A DNA stretch of 64,000 bases, from positions 1 through 64,000 of the forward strand of contig CAMUJH010000001.1 in the NCBI GenBank assembly GCA_947089145.1, given 5' to 3'. The translations under genes were made by a program, and so were the position numbers. Positions within the stretch are counted from its first letter, which is position 1; each line of letters starts with the position of its first letter. The DNA comes from an uncultured Hungatella sp. (GTDB lineage: Bacteria; Bacillota; Clostridia; Lachnospirales; Lachnospiraceae). The notes below the pieces were generated by a model. That model made no database searches, was not told the DNA's origin, and saw only the letters and a program-made list of their open reading frames with translations. Below are positions 45,221-53,297 of this stretch, in pieces.

Positions 45221-46708
45221 ATGAAGAAACAAATCAAATGGACCGCAGCACTTTCTACCGCAGCTATTATGACTGCCCTGACCCCTTCCTTTTCTTCTCC
45301 GGTAATGGCCCAGCCTTCCGGATGGATTCAGGAAAGCGATGTCTGGATGTTCTATGACGAGGACGGATATGCCGTAACCGATACCTGGAAGAAGCATGAC
45401 GGGGAGTGGTATTACCTGGATGAGGACGGAAAGTTAAGCCTTAATCAGCAGATTGAGGAATACTATGTAGGCTCTGACGGAAAACGTGTGGTAAACCAGT
45501 GGGTAAAGCTTCCCAACGAGGATAACTGGGGTGATGACAATGCTCCTGAGTTCTACTGGTATTATCACGGAAAGGACGGCAAAGCCACAGTCTCCAGGTT
45601 CAGAACCATTGAAAATAAAACTTACTATTTTGACGGCCAGGGACACATGCTTACCGGCCTTGTGGAAATCGAAGGAGACACCTATTATTTCGGTGAGGAC
45701 GGCGACGGCGTCATGAAGACCGGCTGGGTGCAGCTGGAAAATGAAAACTCTGACGAGGAACCATCCTGGCACTATTTTAACTCCAATGGAAAGATGGTTC
45801 ACAATGAGATAGACAAGCGAATCAACGGAAACTACTACACCTTTAAAGACGGCAAGATGCAGACAGGCTGGTATAAAATGCCCGTGGAAGCTGCGGTTGC
45901 AGAAACCGCCTCTGCAGATGCTGCGGCAGAGACTATGGCTGCGGATACCGCCTCAGCGGATGGTTCTGCAGAAACTGCAGCTGCGGATGCCGGCTCAACA
46001 GATGGTTCTGCAGAAACTGCAGCATCAGATACTGCATCTGAAACCGCAGTATCTGACGCCGGTGCAGCCAAAAACGCTTCAGCCCACCAGGCTCCTGCTG
46101 CCGGCTATCAATACTATGACAGTGACGGAAAACGTGCGTCCGGCTGGAGAACTATCCACGGCATTCCCGGCGTCAGCAGTGAGGACGAGCTGTACAAATT
46201 CTATTTTAAAAACGGCCAGCCTTACTTTGCCCAGGACGGCATTCAAATCTTCTTTATCAGTTCAAGCAGATACGGCTTTAACAGTAAAGGGGAAATGCAG
46301 ACAGGGCTTCAGTATGTAACGCTGGAGGACGGTTCTGTTGCCACATACTACTTCGGAACTGACGGCGTTATGAGAACCGGAAAGCAGACTATCTTCAGCG
46401 AGGAGGAAGGCATCGATCAGACCTGGTTCTTCCACACTGACGGCGAAAAACGCGGCCAGGGCTATACGGGAATCCGTGAAAATGTGATTTACGAAAACGG
46501 CCTCCGCAAGCAGGCTGACCCCAGCTTCCGCTATTCTCCGGTTGAATTTGAAGGGAAGAATTATCTGGTAAGCACGGCAGGAACCATTCAGAAAGCCACT
46601 GCTTCCTCCAAGTCTGCTGTAAAGCCGGAACTTGGCGCCGGACACCGCGATTTCAAAGACCTGAGCGAATTCGTATGGACTGTAGATGTTAATGGCGTTA
46701 TTCAGTAA
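45221..46708 (+). CDS. Secreted protein with choline-binding-type cell-wall repeats
   Basis: A 495-residue exported protein with signal peptide (MKKQIKWTAALSTAAIMTAL, cleavage near AQPSG). About nine repeats of the CW_binding type follow (GEWYYLDEDGK, KTYYFDGQGHMLTGLVEI, SWHYFNSNGKMV, NYYTFKDGKMQTGW and so on), which bind wall choline or teichoic-acid-like glycans. Residues of about 225-300 are an Ala/Ser/Thr/Asp/Glu insertion with repeated ADGSAETAA units, and three more wall repeats come after it. No enzyme domain is seen. GGAG precedes the start and a TATAAT lies upstream. Divergent from the glycan cluster, it may recognise that glycan; that is inference. Confidence 0.88.
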   Translation: MKKQIKWTAALSTAAIMTALTPSFSSPVMAQPSGWIQESDVWMFYDEDGYAVTDTWKKHDGEWYYLDEDGKLSLNQQIEEYYVGSDGKRVVNQWVKLPNEDNWGDDNAPEFYWYYHGKDGKATVSRFRTIENKTYYFDGQGHMLTGLVEIEGDTYYFGEDGDGVMKTGWVQLENENSDEEPSWHYFNSNGKMVHNEIDKRINGNYYTFKDGKMQTGWYKMPVEAAVAETASADAAAETMAADTASADGSAETAAADAGSTDGSAETAASDTASETAVSDAGAAKNASAHQAPAAGYQYYDSDGKRASGWRTIHGIPGVSSEDELYKFYFKNGQPYFAQDGIQIFFISSSRYGFNSKGEMQTGLQYVTLEDGSVATYYFGTDGVMRTGKQTIFSEEEGIDQTWFFHTDGEKRGQGYTGIRENVIYENGLRKQADPSFRYSPVEFEGKNYLVSTAGTIQKATASSKSAVKPELGAGHRDFKDLSEFVWTVDVNGVIQ

Positions 46709-46712
46709 ACCT

Positions 46713-46811
46713 CCATGCGCCCTACCGGGGACGCACCGCCAGATATAAAAGTCTGGCGGGCGCTCTTGGCATCCCTGAATGCATGCAGCCTAATCGGCGG
46801 CGGACATTTAT
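46713..46811. repeat. 100-bp dispersed repeat family B, copy 1
   Basis: It begins CCATGCGCCCTACCGGGG, has the words GTCTGGCGGGCGC and CCTAATCGGCGGCGGAC, and contains the hairpin CCGCCAGA/TCTGGCGG. The copy at 50679-50775 keeps the same words in the same order. The minus-strand frame through both copies gives similar short peptides, which explains spurious ORFs. Between 46812 and 47116 I see no further gene, only leader sequence for the next one. Confidence 0.8.
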
Positions 46812-47116
46812 GGTAATATACAATAAAATTATTTACCCACCCGTTCGAAAACTGCCAAAGTAGGAATATTTTGGCAGTTTTTTCCATATATTTTGTTACA
46901 AAACCACATTTTCTGCGTTTATAAATAATGGGTACTTATTATGTAACGTACTCTCGGAGTCTCTTTGCGGCAGTTTCAGCGAGATACTTTCAGGCCGGGT
47001 GTACGCGGTTTAGGAAGCTTACGCATAACGTATGCTGACTAAGCTGCGGTGCAGCCGGCTTAAAGGCAGGTGCAGAAGCGATACCGGAAGTACATCATAC
47101 TCTATGGAGGAACGAT

Positions 47117-47557
47117 ATGAGGGAATTATCAGTTTACTACTGCAATAAGTGCGGCTTCTACGCATACTTCCAGCTGCCTAAGAACGCTGTCTGCCATCAT
47201 TGCAATATACCTCTGACACGTCTGGATATGAATCACCGCGATTTTACAAGTCTTAGCTATGAAGCCCGGGACCGTCTTATTACTCTCAAGATGATCGAAG
47301 CAGTTCCCTCTTTAACGAACCGCATTACCGCACCAGAAAAGTTATATGAGCAGAGAAAGCTGGTAGGCGCCCTGACTCAGCAGATTTTAGAATTGGAAGC
47401 CGAGAATAGCAAACTGAATGAAACGCTGGAATGGATGCATGCCACGATCTGGGATGAGTTGAAAAAGAAACAGGCTCTGAAGGAAGAAATCCGCCGTTTT
47501 AAAGCATTGATCCCTCCGGCTGATAAGGATGTCCAGCAGCAGCTGGCTGAATATTAG
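47117..47557 (+). CDS. Zinc-ribbon and coiled-coil protein of unknown function
   Basis: A 146-residue protein with a small zinc-ribbon-like N-terminus (YCNKCGFYAYFQLPKN, then CHHCNIPL, giving four cysteines at about 9, 12, 26 and 29) and a C-terminal coiled coil at residues 80-135 (LTQQILELEAENSKLNETLE). I do not recognise the family; it looks like a conserved clostridial small protein that may bind nucleic acid or a partner protein. GGAGG six bases before the ATG supports the start. It is single, between two dispersed repeats. Confidence 0.7.
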   Translation: MRELSVYYCNKCGFYAYFQLPKNAVCHHCNIPLTRLDMNHRDFTSLSYEARDRLITLKMIEAVPSLTNRITAPEKLYEQRKLVGALTQQILELEAENSKLNETLEWMHATIWDELKKKQALKEEIRRFKALIPPADKDVQQQLAEY

Positions 47558-47620
47558 CACTAGCTTGCGGATACTGGCCTGCAGAAATATCAGGCGCTGT
47601 ATTCATCGGGATTTCCGCTG

Positions 47621-47787
47621 GAGCGTGTCTGAAAATTGCTTTCCGTCAGCTGTGCGTCACAGTTTGTGGAAGATTTTGCCTGAATGAAGGAGGCGTAGCG
47701 GGCTGCGCCCTCCGAATGAGGGCCAATACACCGCAAGGCGGAGCGGGCAGCGATCTGCGTTGACTGAATTTGATTCAAATACGCCCC
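47621..47787. repeat. MITE-like element, copy 2
   Basis: It starts GAGCGTGTCTGAAAATTGCT and shares CTTTCCGTCAG, GTGCGTCACAGTTTG, GGAGGCGTAG and CGAATGAGGGCC with copy 1. The right inverted end is degraded (ATTCAAATACGCCCC). The internal hairpin GCGTAG-CGGG-CTGCGC differs from copy 1 by changes that still allow pairing. Confidence 0.8.
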
Positions 47788-47948
47788 TCTGACATTTTAC
47801 AAACGGGAAGCCAGATGGCGGGCATAAGGTTTCTGACGTGGTCTAAATCCCCATGATGAGATGAAATCCGTAAATAAAAGTCGGGACGCCCTGCAGCCAG
47901 TACATCCCTGTTAAAGCATGGCTACGGGAATCCCGTTTTTATGAACAG

Positions 47949-48101
47949 CTATGCTGTCCCGTTGTTGTCAGAGACATACCGGGCAATCAGCCGATCCAGC
48001 GTTACCTGCATCTGCGCGACGGTTTTCAGCAGTGTCTCATTATCCTTTTTCAGTTGTTCATTCTCGGCCTTAAGGCTGGCGATCATATCTTTTTCGTTCA
48101 T
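47949..48101 (-). CDS. 50-residue coiled-coil protein
   Basis: A 50-residue protein starting MNEKDMIASLKAENEQL and continuing as a heptad-repeat helix (LLKTVAQMQVTLDRL) to ARYVSDNNGTA. GAGGAGA lies about eight bases upstream, so it is likely translated. The style resembles the N-terminal coiled coil of IS66-type transposases or a small accessory ORF of such elements, but no other IS66 gene is present; it may be a remnant. After its stop, ACGGGATTCCCGT forms a small hairpin. Confidence 0.55.
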   Translation of the reverse strand: MNEKDMIASLKAENEQLKKDNETLLKTVAQMQVTLDRLIARYVSDNNGTA

Positions 48102-48436
48102 CTTATTTTTCTCCTCTTTCTATTGAATGCCTTAACTATACCCTATTCCTCTCCCTTTGAAAAGGGGATTCAAACGCATAATTCGACAAATTCACCTTAA
48201 GAATAATTTTACAAAATTTTTGCAGCTTCTGCATCGGGAAAAATTCACTATATATGCCATATCCCTTATCTTTGACCCACAACTTATGGTTTTCTCTTCC
48301 AATTTTTCCTCTTTTTTCCAGTGTCGAATCGTGTCGACAAAAACTTTACATCTTTTCTTCCTGATGGTAAGAAACTTGTTTCAAAATCGTAAGAATTAGC
48401 GCCTGATTTTCACTGGAAATGGAACTATTCCTATGT

Positions 48437-48442
48437 TATAAT
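48437..48442 (+). promoter_or_regulatory. -10 box of the small wall-binding protein gene
   Basis: TATAAT lies 35 bases upstream of the start at 48477; a good -35 box is not visible 17 bases before it. The gap 48102-48476 is AT-rich and otherwise holds nothing I can support. Confidence 0.5.
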
Positions 48443-48476
48443 GAGGTCAATCAAAAGAGAAGGAGGTTGTGATGGT

Positions 48477-48797
48477 ATGAAGAAAAGAAATGTTACCGCA
48501 GTTGCACTTTCCTCCTTGTTGATGCTCCTGTCTGCGTTCCCTGTCTATGCAGGTACATGGACGGCACATGACGACGGTACGTGGTCCTACCTTAACGAGG
48601 ATGGCGAAAGCGTGGTCGGCTGGATCGAAGACGGCGATGACGTATATCATCTTAGCACAGAGGGTCTTAAGACCACTGGATGGTTCAAGTCAAAGGGTTC
48701 TTGGTACTACTTTGACGAAGACGGCGTTATGGCATCAGACACCTGGATTGACAACTATTACGTAAATCCGGATGGCAAGTGGAAGGGCACGAGATGA
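48477..48797 (+). CDS. Small secreted cell-wall-binding protein
   Basis: A 106-residue protein with signal peptide (MKKRNVTAVALSSLLMLL, cleavage after VYAG) and four choline-binding-type repeats (GTWSYLNEDGESVVGW, DVYHLSTEGLKTTGW, SWYYFDEDGVMASDTW, YYVNPDGKW). It has no other domain. It is a short relative of the 495-residue wall protein at 45221-46708. AAGGAGG lies about 10 bases before the chosen ATG. A hairpin terminator follows. Confidence 0.85.
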   Translation: MKKRNVTAVALSSLLMLLSAFPVYAGTWTAHDDGTWSYLNEDGESVVGWIEDGDDVYHLSTEGLKTTGWFKSKGSWYYFDEDGVMASDTWIDNYYVNPDGKWKGTR

Positions 48798-48811
48798 ACC
48801 CCCAGGAGGCT

Positions 48812-48846
48812 AAAGAGAGGCGTGGTTAACACCATGTCTCTTTTTT
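48812..48846 (+). terminator. Terminator after the small wall-binding protein
   Basis: AAGAGAGGCGTGGT pairs with ACCATGTCTCTT around TAAC and is followed by TTTTTT, 15 bases after the stop codon. Confidence 0.75.
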
Positions 48847-48875
48847 GGTTTCTGAAAACGTCCCTCCGATGTCTT

Positions 48876-49841
48876 CTAAACCATGCGGTTCATATACGAT
48901 TTCTTCTGCTCCAGATCGCTGTGGACATAAATATCCATGGTTACTTTTACTGAAGAATGCCCCAGTATTTCTGAAAGGGCTTTACTGTCAAACCCGTTTT
49001 CAATCCATCGGGAAGCGAACGAATGACGCAGGGAATGAATATTAATATCAGGTATGCCGCACTTTCTTAGCAGATTCTTGAATTTTCGCTGTACTCCTCT
49101 GGGTTCCATGCATTTGGATGTCCCTGTCAGAATATAGCAGGCATCGTTTTTCTTGTATCTCTGCATTTTTAAAATAAGAAAATCCGGGAGTGGTATCTCC
49201 CGGACTGAAGTCCCTGTTTTAGGCGTTCCTATATATATGATAGTTTTTGACAGTGTTGCCTCTGCAATACCTTCTGTATCCAAATTCCGAATCCTGGAAA
49301 CCGTTCGGTTTATCTGTATGGTTCCTCTAAGCCAATTGACATCTTTCCACTGAAGCCCACACAGTTCTCCTACCCGGATTCCGGTGCAGATGCAAATCAT
49401 CAGCCCCAGTTCAAAGCTTTCTCCCGATCCGTTCAGATAGTGGAGCAGTTTCTCCGAATTCTCCTGACCAAGCGTACGCATATACGTTTTTTTATATTTG
49501 GGAATATAAAAGCAGAGTTTTTCTGCTGTTCCAATGCCCTTCTCTTCTCCCATGTGAAGAATTCTCTTCAGAAGAAATACGATCAGACGCAGGGTGCTCC
49601 AGGACAGTTCCTCTTTCTGCTTCTCCTGCAGATACTGCTCCAGCGCCCAATTATTCAATTTCTCTGCCTGCCACCCTCCAAGGCATGGCAGAATGTGTTT
49701 TTCGATTACAGTGATGTACACCGCATAGGTGGTGGGCTTCACCTTGTAACGGATAGATGTCTCCCATTGGCTGCATAGTTGAGATATGGTATGGCCTCCA
49801 GGCTGCTCCAAATATTCTTTTTCTCTTATCATTTTATCCAT
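48876..49841 (-). CDS. Tyrosine recombinase (phage-type integrase)
   Basis: A 321-residue site-specific recombinase with an N-terminal SAM-like core-binding domain (about 15-115) and a complete catalytic domain. Arg is in CTGIRVGELCGLQW, the beta-hairpin lysine in GTPKTGTSVREIPL, His-x-x-Arg in HSLRHSFASRW, His in LGHSSVKVTM and the nucleophile Tyr in DIYVHSD. All residues needed for activity are seen. It is of the ICE/phage integrase type. No excisionase is adjacent. It probably brought in part of the accessory DNA to its right, though I could not locate att repeats. Confidence 0.93.
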   Translation of the reverse strand: MDKMIREKEYLEQPGGHTISQLCSQWETSIRYKVKPTTYAVYITVIEKHILPCLGGWQAEKLNNWALEQYLQEKQKEELSWSTLRLIVFLLKRILHMGEEKGIGTAEKLCFYIPKYKKTYMRTLGQENSEKLLHYLNGSGESFELGLMICICTGIRVGELCGLQWKDVNWLRGTIQINRTVSRIRNLDTEGIAEATLSKTIIYIGTPKTGTSVREIPLPDFLILKMQRYKKNDACYILTGTSKCMEPRGVQRKFKNLLRKCGIPDINIHSLRHSFASRWIENGFDSKALSEILGHSSVKVTMDIYVHSDLEQKKSYMNRMV

Positions 49842-49847
49842 TTCCCC

Positions 49848-49958
49848 CTACCTCTCCATCAAATGCCAGAAGATTAGCAGGCTTCGCCATCCCGCAGCCC
49901 CTTTCAGTTCTGCAGATTTAAGTCCTTCTATAACGATCTCTTCCAAAAACGCGGCCAT
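49848..49958 (-). CDS. Possible 36-residue ORF upstream of the integrase
   Basis: A short frame MAAFLEEIVIEGLKSAELKG, ending LLIFWHLMER, stops seven bases before the integrase start. Codon use looks protein-like and the frame stays open for another 16 codons upstream, but no ribosome site is visible. It may be the tail of a truncated gene. The rest of 49959-50239 is AT-rich and shows nothing else. Confidence 0.3.
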   Translation of the reverse strand: MAAFLEEIVIEGLKSAELKGAAGWRSLLIFWHLMER

Positions 49959-50239
49959 GCGACGATTTCTGTCAAGCGATGTTTGTACTGTCCTGTATCT
50001 CCCCGTGTCCTATGATGTGGCTTATACAATATCTGTCTGCCAGACTTTTTGCTTTTCTCAAGAACACAGGCCAAATATTTCCTTATTTTATTCTAGTAGA
50101 TACAGCAAACGAATGTCAAGAAAATTGTAAAATATGGAAAAAATGGAAAAAATATCCATTTGGTATATTATATGAAACTAAGCATCCCCTGCCGGGTTAT
50201 ACACTTAAGGTAGTACCATATTTGAGAGGGGATAGGCCT

Positions 50240-50482
50240 ATGAATGAGCAGGAATTATTGGCAAACCGTATAAAACACTACTGCGAAGCCCGCGATATGT
50301 CTTTTTACACTCTGGCAAATCGTGCTGCCGTACCGCTGACCACATTAATGCACATCGTCAATTGCTCAACAAAAAATCCAGGGATTTTTACCATTATAAA
50401 AATCTGCAGCGGGCTGGATATTACCATCACAGAATTCTTTAATTCGGAAGAATTTGTGAACATAGAATTTGAGATCGAGTAG
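50240..50482 (+). CDS. Small XRE-type helix-turn-helix regulator
   Basis: An 80-residue Cro/CI-type DNA-binding protein: NRIKHYCEARDMSFYTLANR, the recognition helix VPLTTLMHIVN and TIIKICSGLDITITEFF, the usual XRE ending. It has no extra effector domain. GAGAGGGG lies before the ATG at 50240; the longer upstream frame has no support. It is divergent from the integrase and could regulate it, like a phage or ICE repressor. Confidence 0.85.
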   Translation: MNEQELLANRIKHYCEARDMSFYTLANRAAVPLTTLMHIVNCSTKNPGIFTIIKICSGLDITITEFFNSEEFVNIEFEIE

Positions 50483-50678
50483 CTATGCCCATAAGTTAAG
50501 GCAGCCGCAGGACTGAGGGAATCTGTATCCTGCACCGGGTTTTGTCAGCATGGGGAAATCCTCTGAAAGGCAGTTTTTCTCCATGGCAAACACGGATGCT
50601 TACGCTGAAGAATCCGTACTATCTTTGGAAGATAACGGCGAAGCTGGTGTTGGAGCATGTCTGGGCAATATCGCCCCC

Positions 50679-50775
50679 CATGCGCCCGACGGGGAAAGCA
50701 CCTTCACCCATGGAAGTCTGGCGGGCGCAAGGGGCATACCTGAATGTATGCCGCCTAATCGGCGGCGGACTTTTA
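50679..50775. repeat. 100-bp dispersed repeat family B, copy 2
   Basis: It shares with 46713-46811 the blocks CCATGCGCCC, GGCGGGCGC, CCTGAATG and GCCTAATCGGCGGCGGAC. The open frames that cross it on both strands are not supported as genes. The remaining part of 50483-50931 holds no clear feature besides the leader of the LytTR gene. Confidence 0.8.
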
Positions 50776-50931
50776 TAATAAAAAGGGTGATATATGGTTT
50801 TTCTGCTATATAGGTTATAGAGCAAATATACTATAAGCGAAAGGCTGATTATCTGCTGCTCTCATAAAATTATACAATTATCTGTGCATAAAAATTACTT
50901 ATTGTTGGGCAGCAATTACAGGAGATACTAT

Positions 50932-51648
50932 ATGATAACGGTTGCTGTATGTGATGATCAAAAAGCGGATCTGGATAAAATAAAGCATTTGGTCGAGAAT
51001 GCCCTGGTTTTAGAACAGGCAGGCGCAAATAATGTAATATTATATAACGACTCTATTTCTCTTATGAATGACATAAGAAACAATAGAAAGATTGATCTGC
51101 TCTATCTGGACATTATCCTTCCATCCGGTTCCGGCTTTACAGTTGCAGATGAAATCAGAAGAATCAATGATTCAATAAAAATTATTTTTGTGTCTGATTA
51201 TAATGATCTGGTTTACCAAAGCCTTTTTTATCAGCCTTTTCTATTTATACGAAAAAGAATGCTGGAATATGAGATCAATGGTTCTATCCGGTATTTTCTC
51301 AAGTATCAGGCAAAACATTACCCCATATGTAAATTTAAAGTACATGGACATGCACTCTCTGTTAATTCAAAAGATATCTTATATATGACCAGCAATCTTC
51401 ATAGCCTGACTGTCTGTCTAAAAGATACCAGTTTTACCTGCAGAGACAGCATTACCAACAGGCAAAAAGAACTGCATAATTATGGCTTTGTCCAGTCGCA
51501 CATTAGCTGCCTTGTAAATTTGAGATATGTGGAAAAAATACGCAAAAATGAGATAATTATGCAAAATGGCGATTCTCTAGCCTTAAGCAGGGGTAAACAA
51601 AAGCAGGTGGAAAAAGCATATCTTTTGTATCTGCGTGAGCCCTTTTAG
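50932..51648 (+). CDS. LytTR-family response regulator (AgrA type)
   Basis: A 238-residue regulator with an N-terminal receiver domain (VAVCDDQKADLDKI, phospho-acceptor Asp60 in LLYLDIILPSGSGF) and a C-terminal LytTR DNA-binding domain (DILYMTSNLHSLTVCL, FVQSHISCLVNLRYVEKI, LALSRGKQKQVEKAYL). Such regulators usually answer a membrane kinase that senses a peptide. None is encoded beside it, so it is an orphan here. AGGAG seven bases upstream fixes the start at 50932. The usual receiver K-P pair (KPF-type) is replaced by QPFLFIRK. Confidence 0.9.
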   Translation: MITVAVCDDQKADLDKIKHLVENALVLEQAGANNVILYNDSISLMNDIRNNRKIDLLYLDIILPSGSGFTVADEIRRINDSIKIIFVSDYNDLVYQSLFYQPFLFIRKRMLEYEINGSIRYFLKYQAKHYPICKFKVHGHALSVNSKDILYMTSNLHSLTVCLKDTSFTCRDSITNRQKELHNYGFVQSHISCLVNLRYVEKIRKNEIIMQNGDSLALSRGKQKQVEKAYLLYLREPF

Positions 51649-52741
51649 GCAGAGAAATCAATTCAGTATTTAGTCAAACCTCCGGATGGTTCATAGTGAC
51701 CCCCTTTCATTCATGGTGGTTCCGAAAAAGTAGCATGGGGTGCTTTGAAAGCAACCTATGACAAAAAACAACAAGGTATGACACGGCAATTGAACGCAAT
51801 CAAACTACATGGTATATTAGCTATTGAAACCTGCTTAACACACCTCATACCATAAGTGATATTTAGCCTTGGTTCGCTTTGCACATTTTGTCCAGTTGCC
51901 GCCAAGTGCCGGGTATATTTCCGTGTCGGATTTTATCCCTCTCCTCACCTTATGGGGGTGTTTTCTGTCACACTGTTATATGGTTAAATTAGCAAATAAA
52001 TATAAAGGGGTATTCATTATAAGGTAAGAACGAAGGAAATAATGTATTCATTAAAAGGAGTGCCAGTGTTTTTATCAGCCATATGTTTCCCTGGCCAGCA
52101 AAGTCTGCCTTCTCTAGGCATAGCTTGGTTAAAAAATTGACTTGGTTAAAAAATTTCAGATTTTGATTGCCACATAGGAAAATATATGTTATTCTATGGA
52201 TAAGCTTTATCGCTGTATTGACACATAATACGAAAAATATTGAATATACTAAATACTACCGTGCGAAAATTCTTGTGAATTCAGCACCCGTTCTCTACGC
52301 CTATAAGCACACCTGCAAAATCAGACGCAGACTCCGCTTTGTGGACGCACAGATGACGCAGACATCGGGTATTGAATTCATTGTTATTTTCACATAACAG
52401 TAATAGAGCGTGTCTGAAATTGTTTCTTGTCAAATGCTCCTTCCGTTTTGTGGTCTATTTTGGCCAGATGTGGGAAGCGCAACGGGCTATATTGATTGAA
52501 TTTTGCCCCAATGCGCCATGCCTTTTAAGTATTTCATAAAGCGGGGGCAGATAGCCGGAACGTACTTTCATACGCGCTCCAGTTGTAATATACACCTTAA
52601 GGAAATCTATATCTGCGTTCTAGCATCATATAGCTCTGACTAATGCCTTTTGAGGCAAGTGAGAGTTTTTTAAATATGGCATCTGCCAGCTAAGTATTTT
52701 TACTATAGTGTCATTAAAAAGGAAAGGGGGGGATAGATATC
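51649..52741. other. Non-coding or decayed stretch
   Basis: No intact gene is supported here. A stop-free frame at 51700-51855 (plus) reads GGSEKVAWGALKATYDKK and then diverges, which looks like the end of a decayed small gene. CACC-TTATGG-GGGTGTTTT near 51952-51972 may be a weak terminator. TGGTTAAAAAATT occurs twice in tandem near 52127-52155. A third MITE-like copy lies at 52404-52579. Confidence 0.5.
52404..52579. repeat. MITE-like element, copy 3 (most diverged)
   Basis: It begins TAGAGCGTGTCTGAAATTG and ends CTTTCATACGCGCTCC, an inverted partner of the start, with the word GCGCAACGGGCTA in the centre where copies 1 and 2 have their hairpin. The interior has drifted. Confidence 0.65.
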
Positions 52742-52918
52742 ATGGCCGAAGAGTATTATAAAGCTCGTATAGACACTTTTTTACCGTCTATGGATATTAA
52801 ACCAAAAGATAGCAATCCATTTGGATATACACAGGAGAATATAGAGAAGAGGCGTCAGCAAATACTCGATGCTGGCCAGCAGATTGAAAAATTTGTGACA
52901 TATAGGACAAATGGATAA
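52742..52918 (+). CDS. 58-residue protein upstream of the HExxH/FRG pair
   Basis: A 58-residue charged protein starting MAEEYYKARIDTFLPSMD and containing NPFGYTQENIEKRRQQILDA, probably helical in its second half. AAGGGGGGG lies about nine bases before the ATG, so translation is likely. I do not recognise it. It is on the same strand as the 1184-residue gene but 380 bases upstream, so membership in the same unit is uncertain. Possibilities are a small antitoxin or regulator, or the remnant of a larger gene. Confidence 0.55.
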   Translation: MAEEYYKARIDTFLPSMDIKPKDSNPFGYTQENIEKRRQQILDAGQQIEKFVTYRTNG

Positions 52919-53247
52919 CCTCCCTTTAGCAACCCTATTCTCCATAAATTTCCTAAAAGGTGTAAAATTCTTTAATCAGAGTTCTGCGGGGCCTTGTTAC
53001 ATCACTTTGATGGTATCGAATATAATTTTTAGCGTTTCGTGGAACTCTGCATTCGAGAATAACTGTCCAAAGTTTTTTCTCAATGCATCATACTAAAGGC
53101 ATTACTGCAGAATACTTAAATCTTTTTCGCTTTCCATCCGTTCTTTTTCTATAATCAGAGTATATTCCTCTGATGACTTTATTTTCCCTTAAACATATAA
53201 CATAAAGGTTTCGCTAGTTGCACAGTATGCGTATAAAAATGCAGGCG
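52919..53247. other. AT-rich gap before the HExxH gene
   Basis: No intact gene. Short minus-strand frames (for example one with LRKNFGQLFSNAEFHETL ending at about 52998) could be the tail of a decayed gene. The right end holds the promoter region of the 1184-residue gene. Confidence 0.35.
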
Positions 53248-53268
53248 CTTTCACTTATTTAGTGAAAG
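53248..53268. promoter_or_regulatory. Inverted repeat before the HExxH gene
   Basis: The perfect arms CTTTCACT and AGTGAAAG flank TATTT, ending 30 bases before the start codon and 17 before the ribosome site. This is a good position for a repressor operator or an RNA hairpin in the leader. Confidence 0.5.
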
Positions 53269-53297
53269 TATTAAAAACTTTGCGAAGGAGAATTCTC

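Noticed and set aside
46702-46887. Minus-strand 61-codon frame
   Set aside because: It overlaps the end of the wall-protein gene and family B repeat copy 1, with no ribosome site.
50542-50825. Three open frames on both strands
   Set aside because: They cross the family B repeat; the matching frame in the other copy shows that repeat conservation, not coding, explains them.
52167-52397. 76-codon plus-strand frame
   Set aside because: No ribosome site, starts in AT-rich DNA, and has no recognisable feature; probably chance.
52919-53100. Minus-strand short frames resembling a gene tail
   Set aside because: Three adjacent frames are equally plausible and all lack starts; noted only as possible decay.
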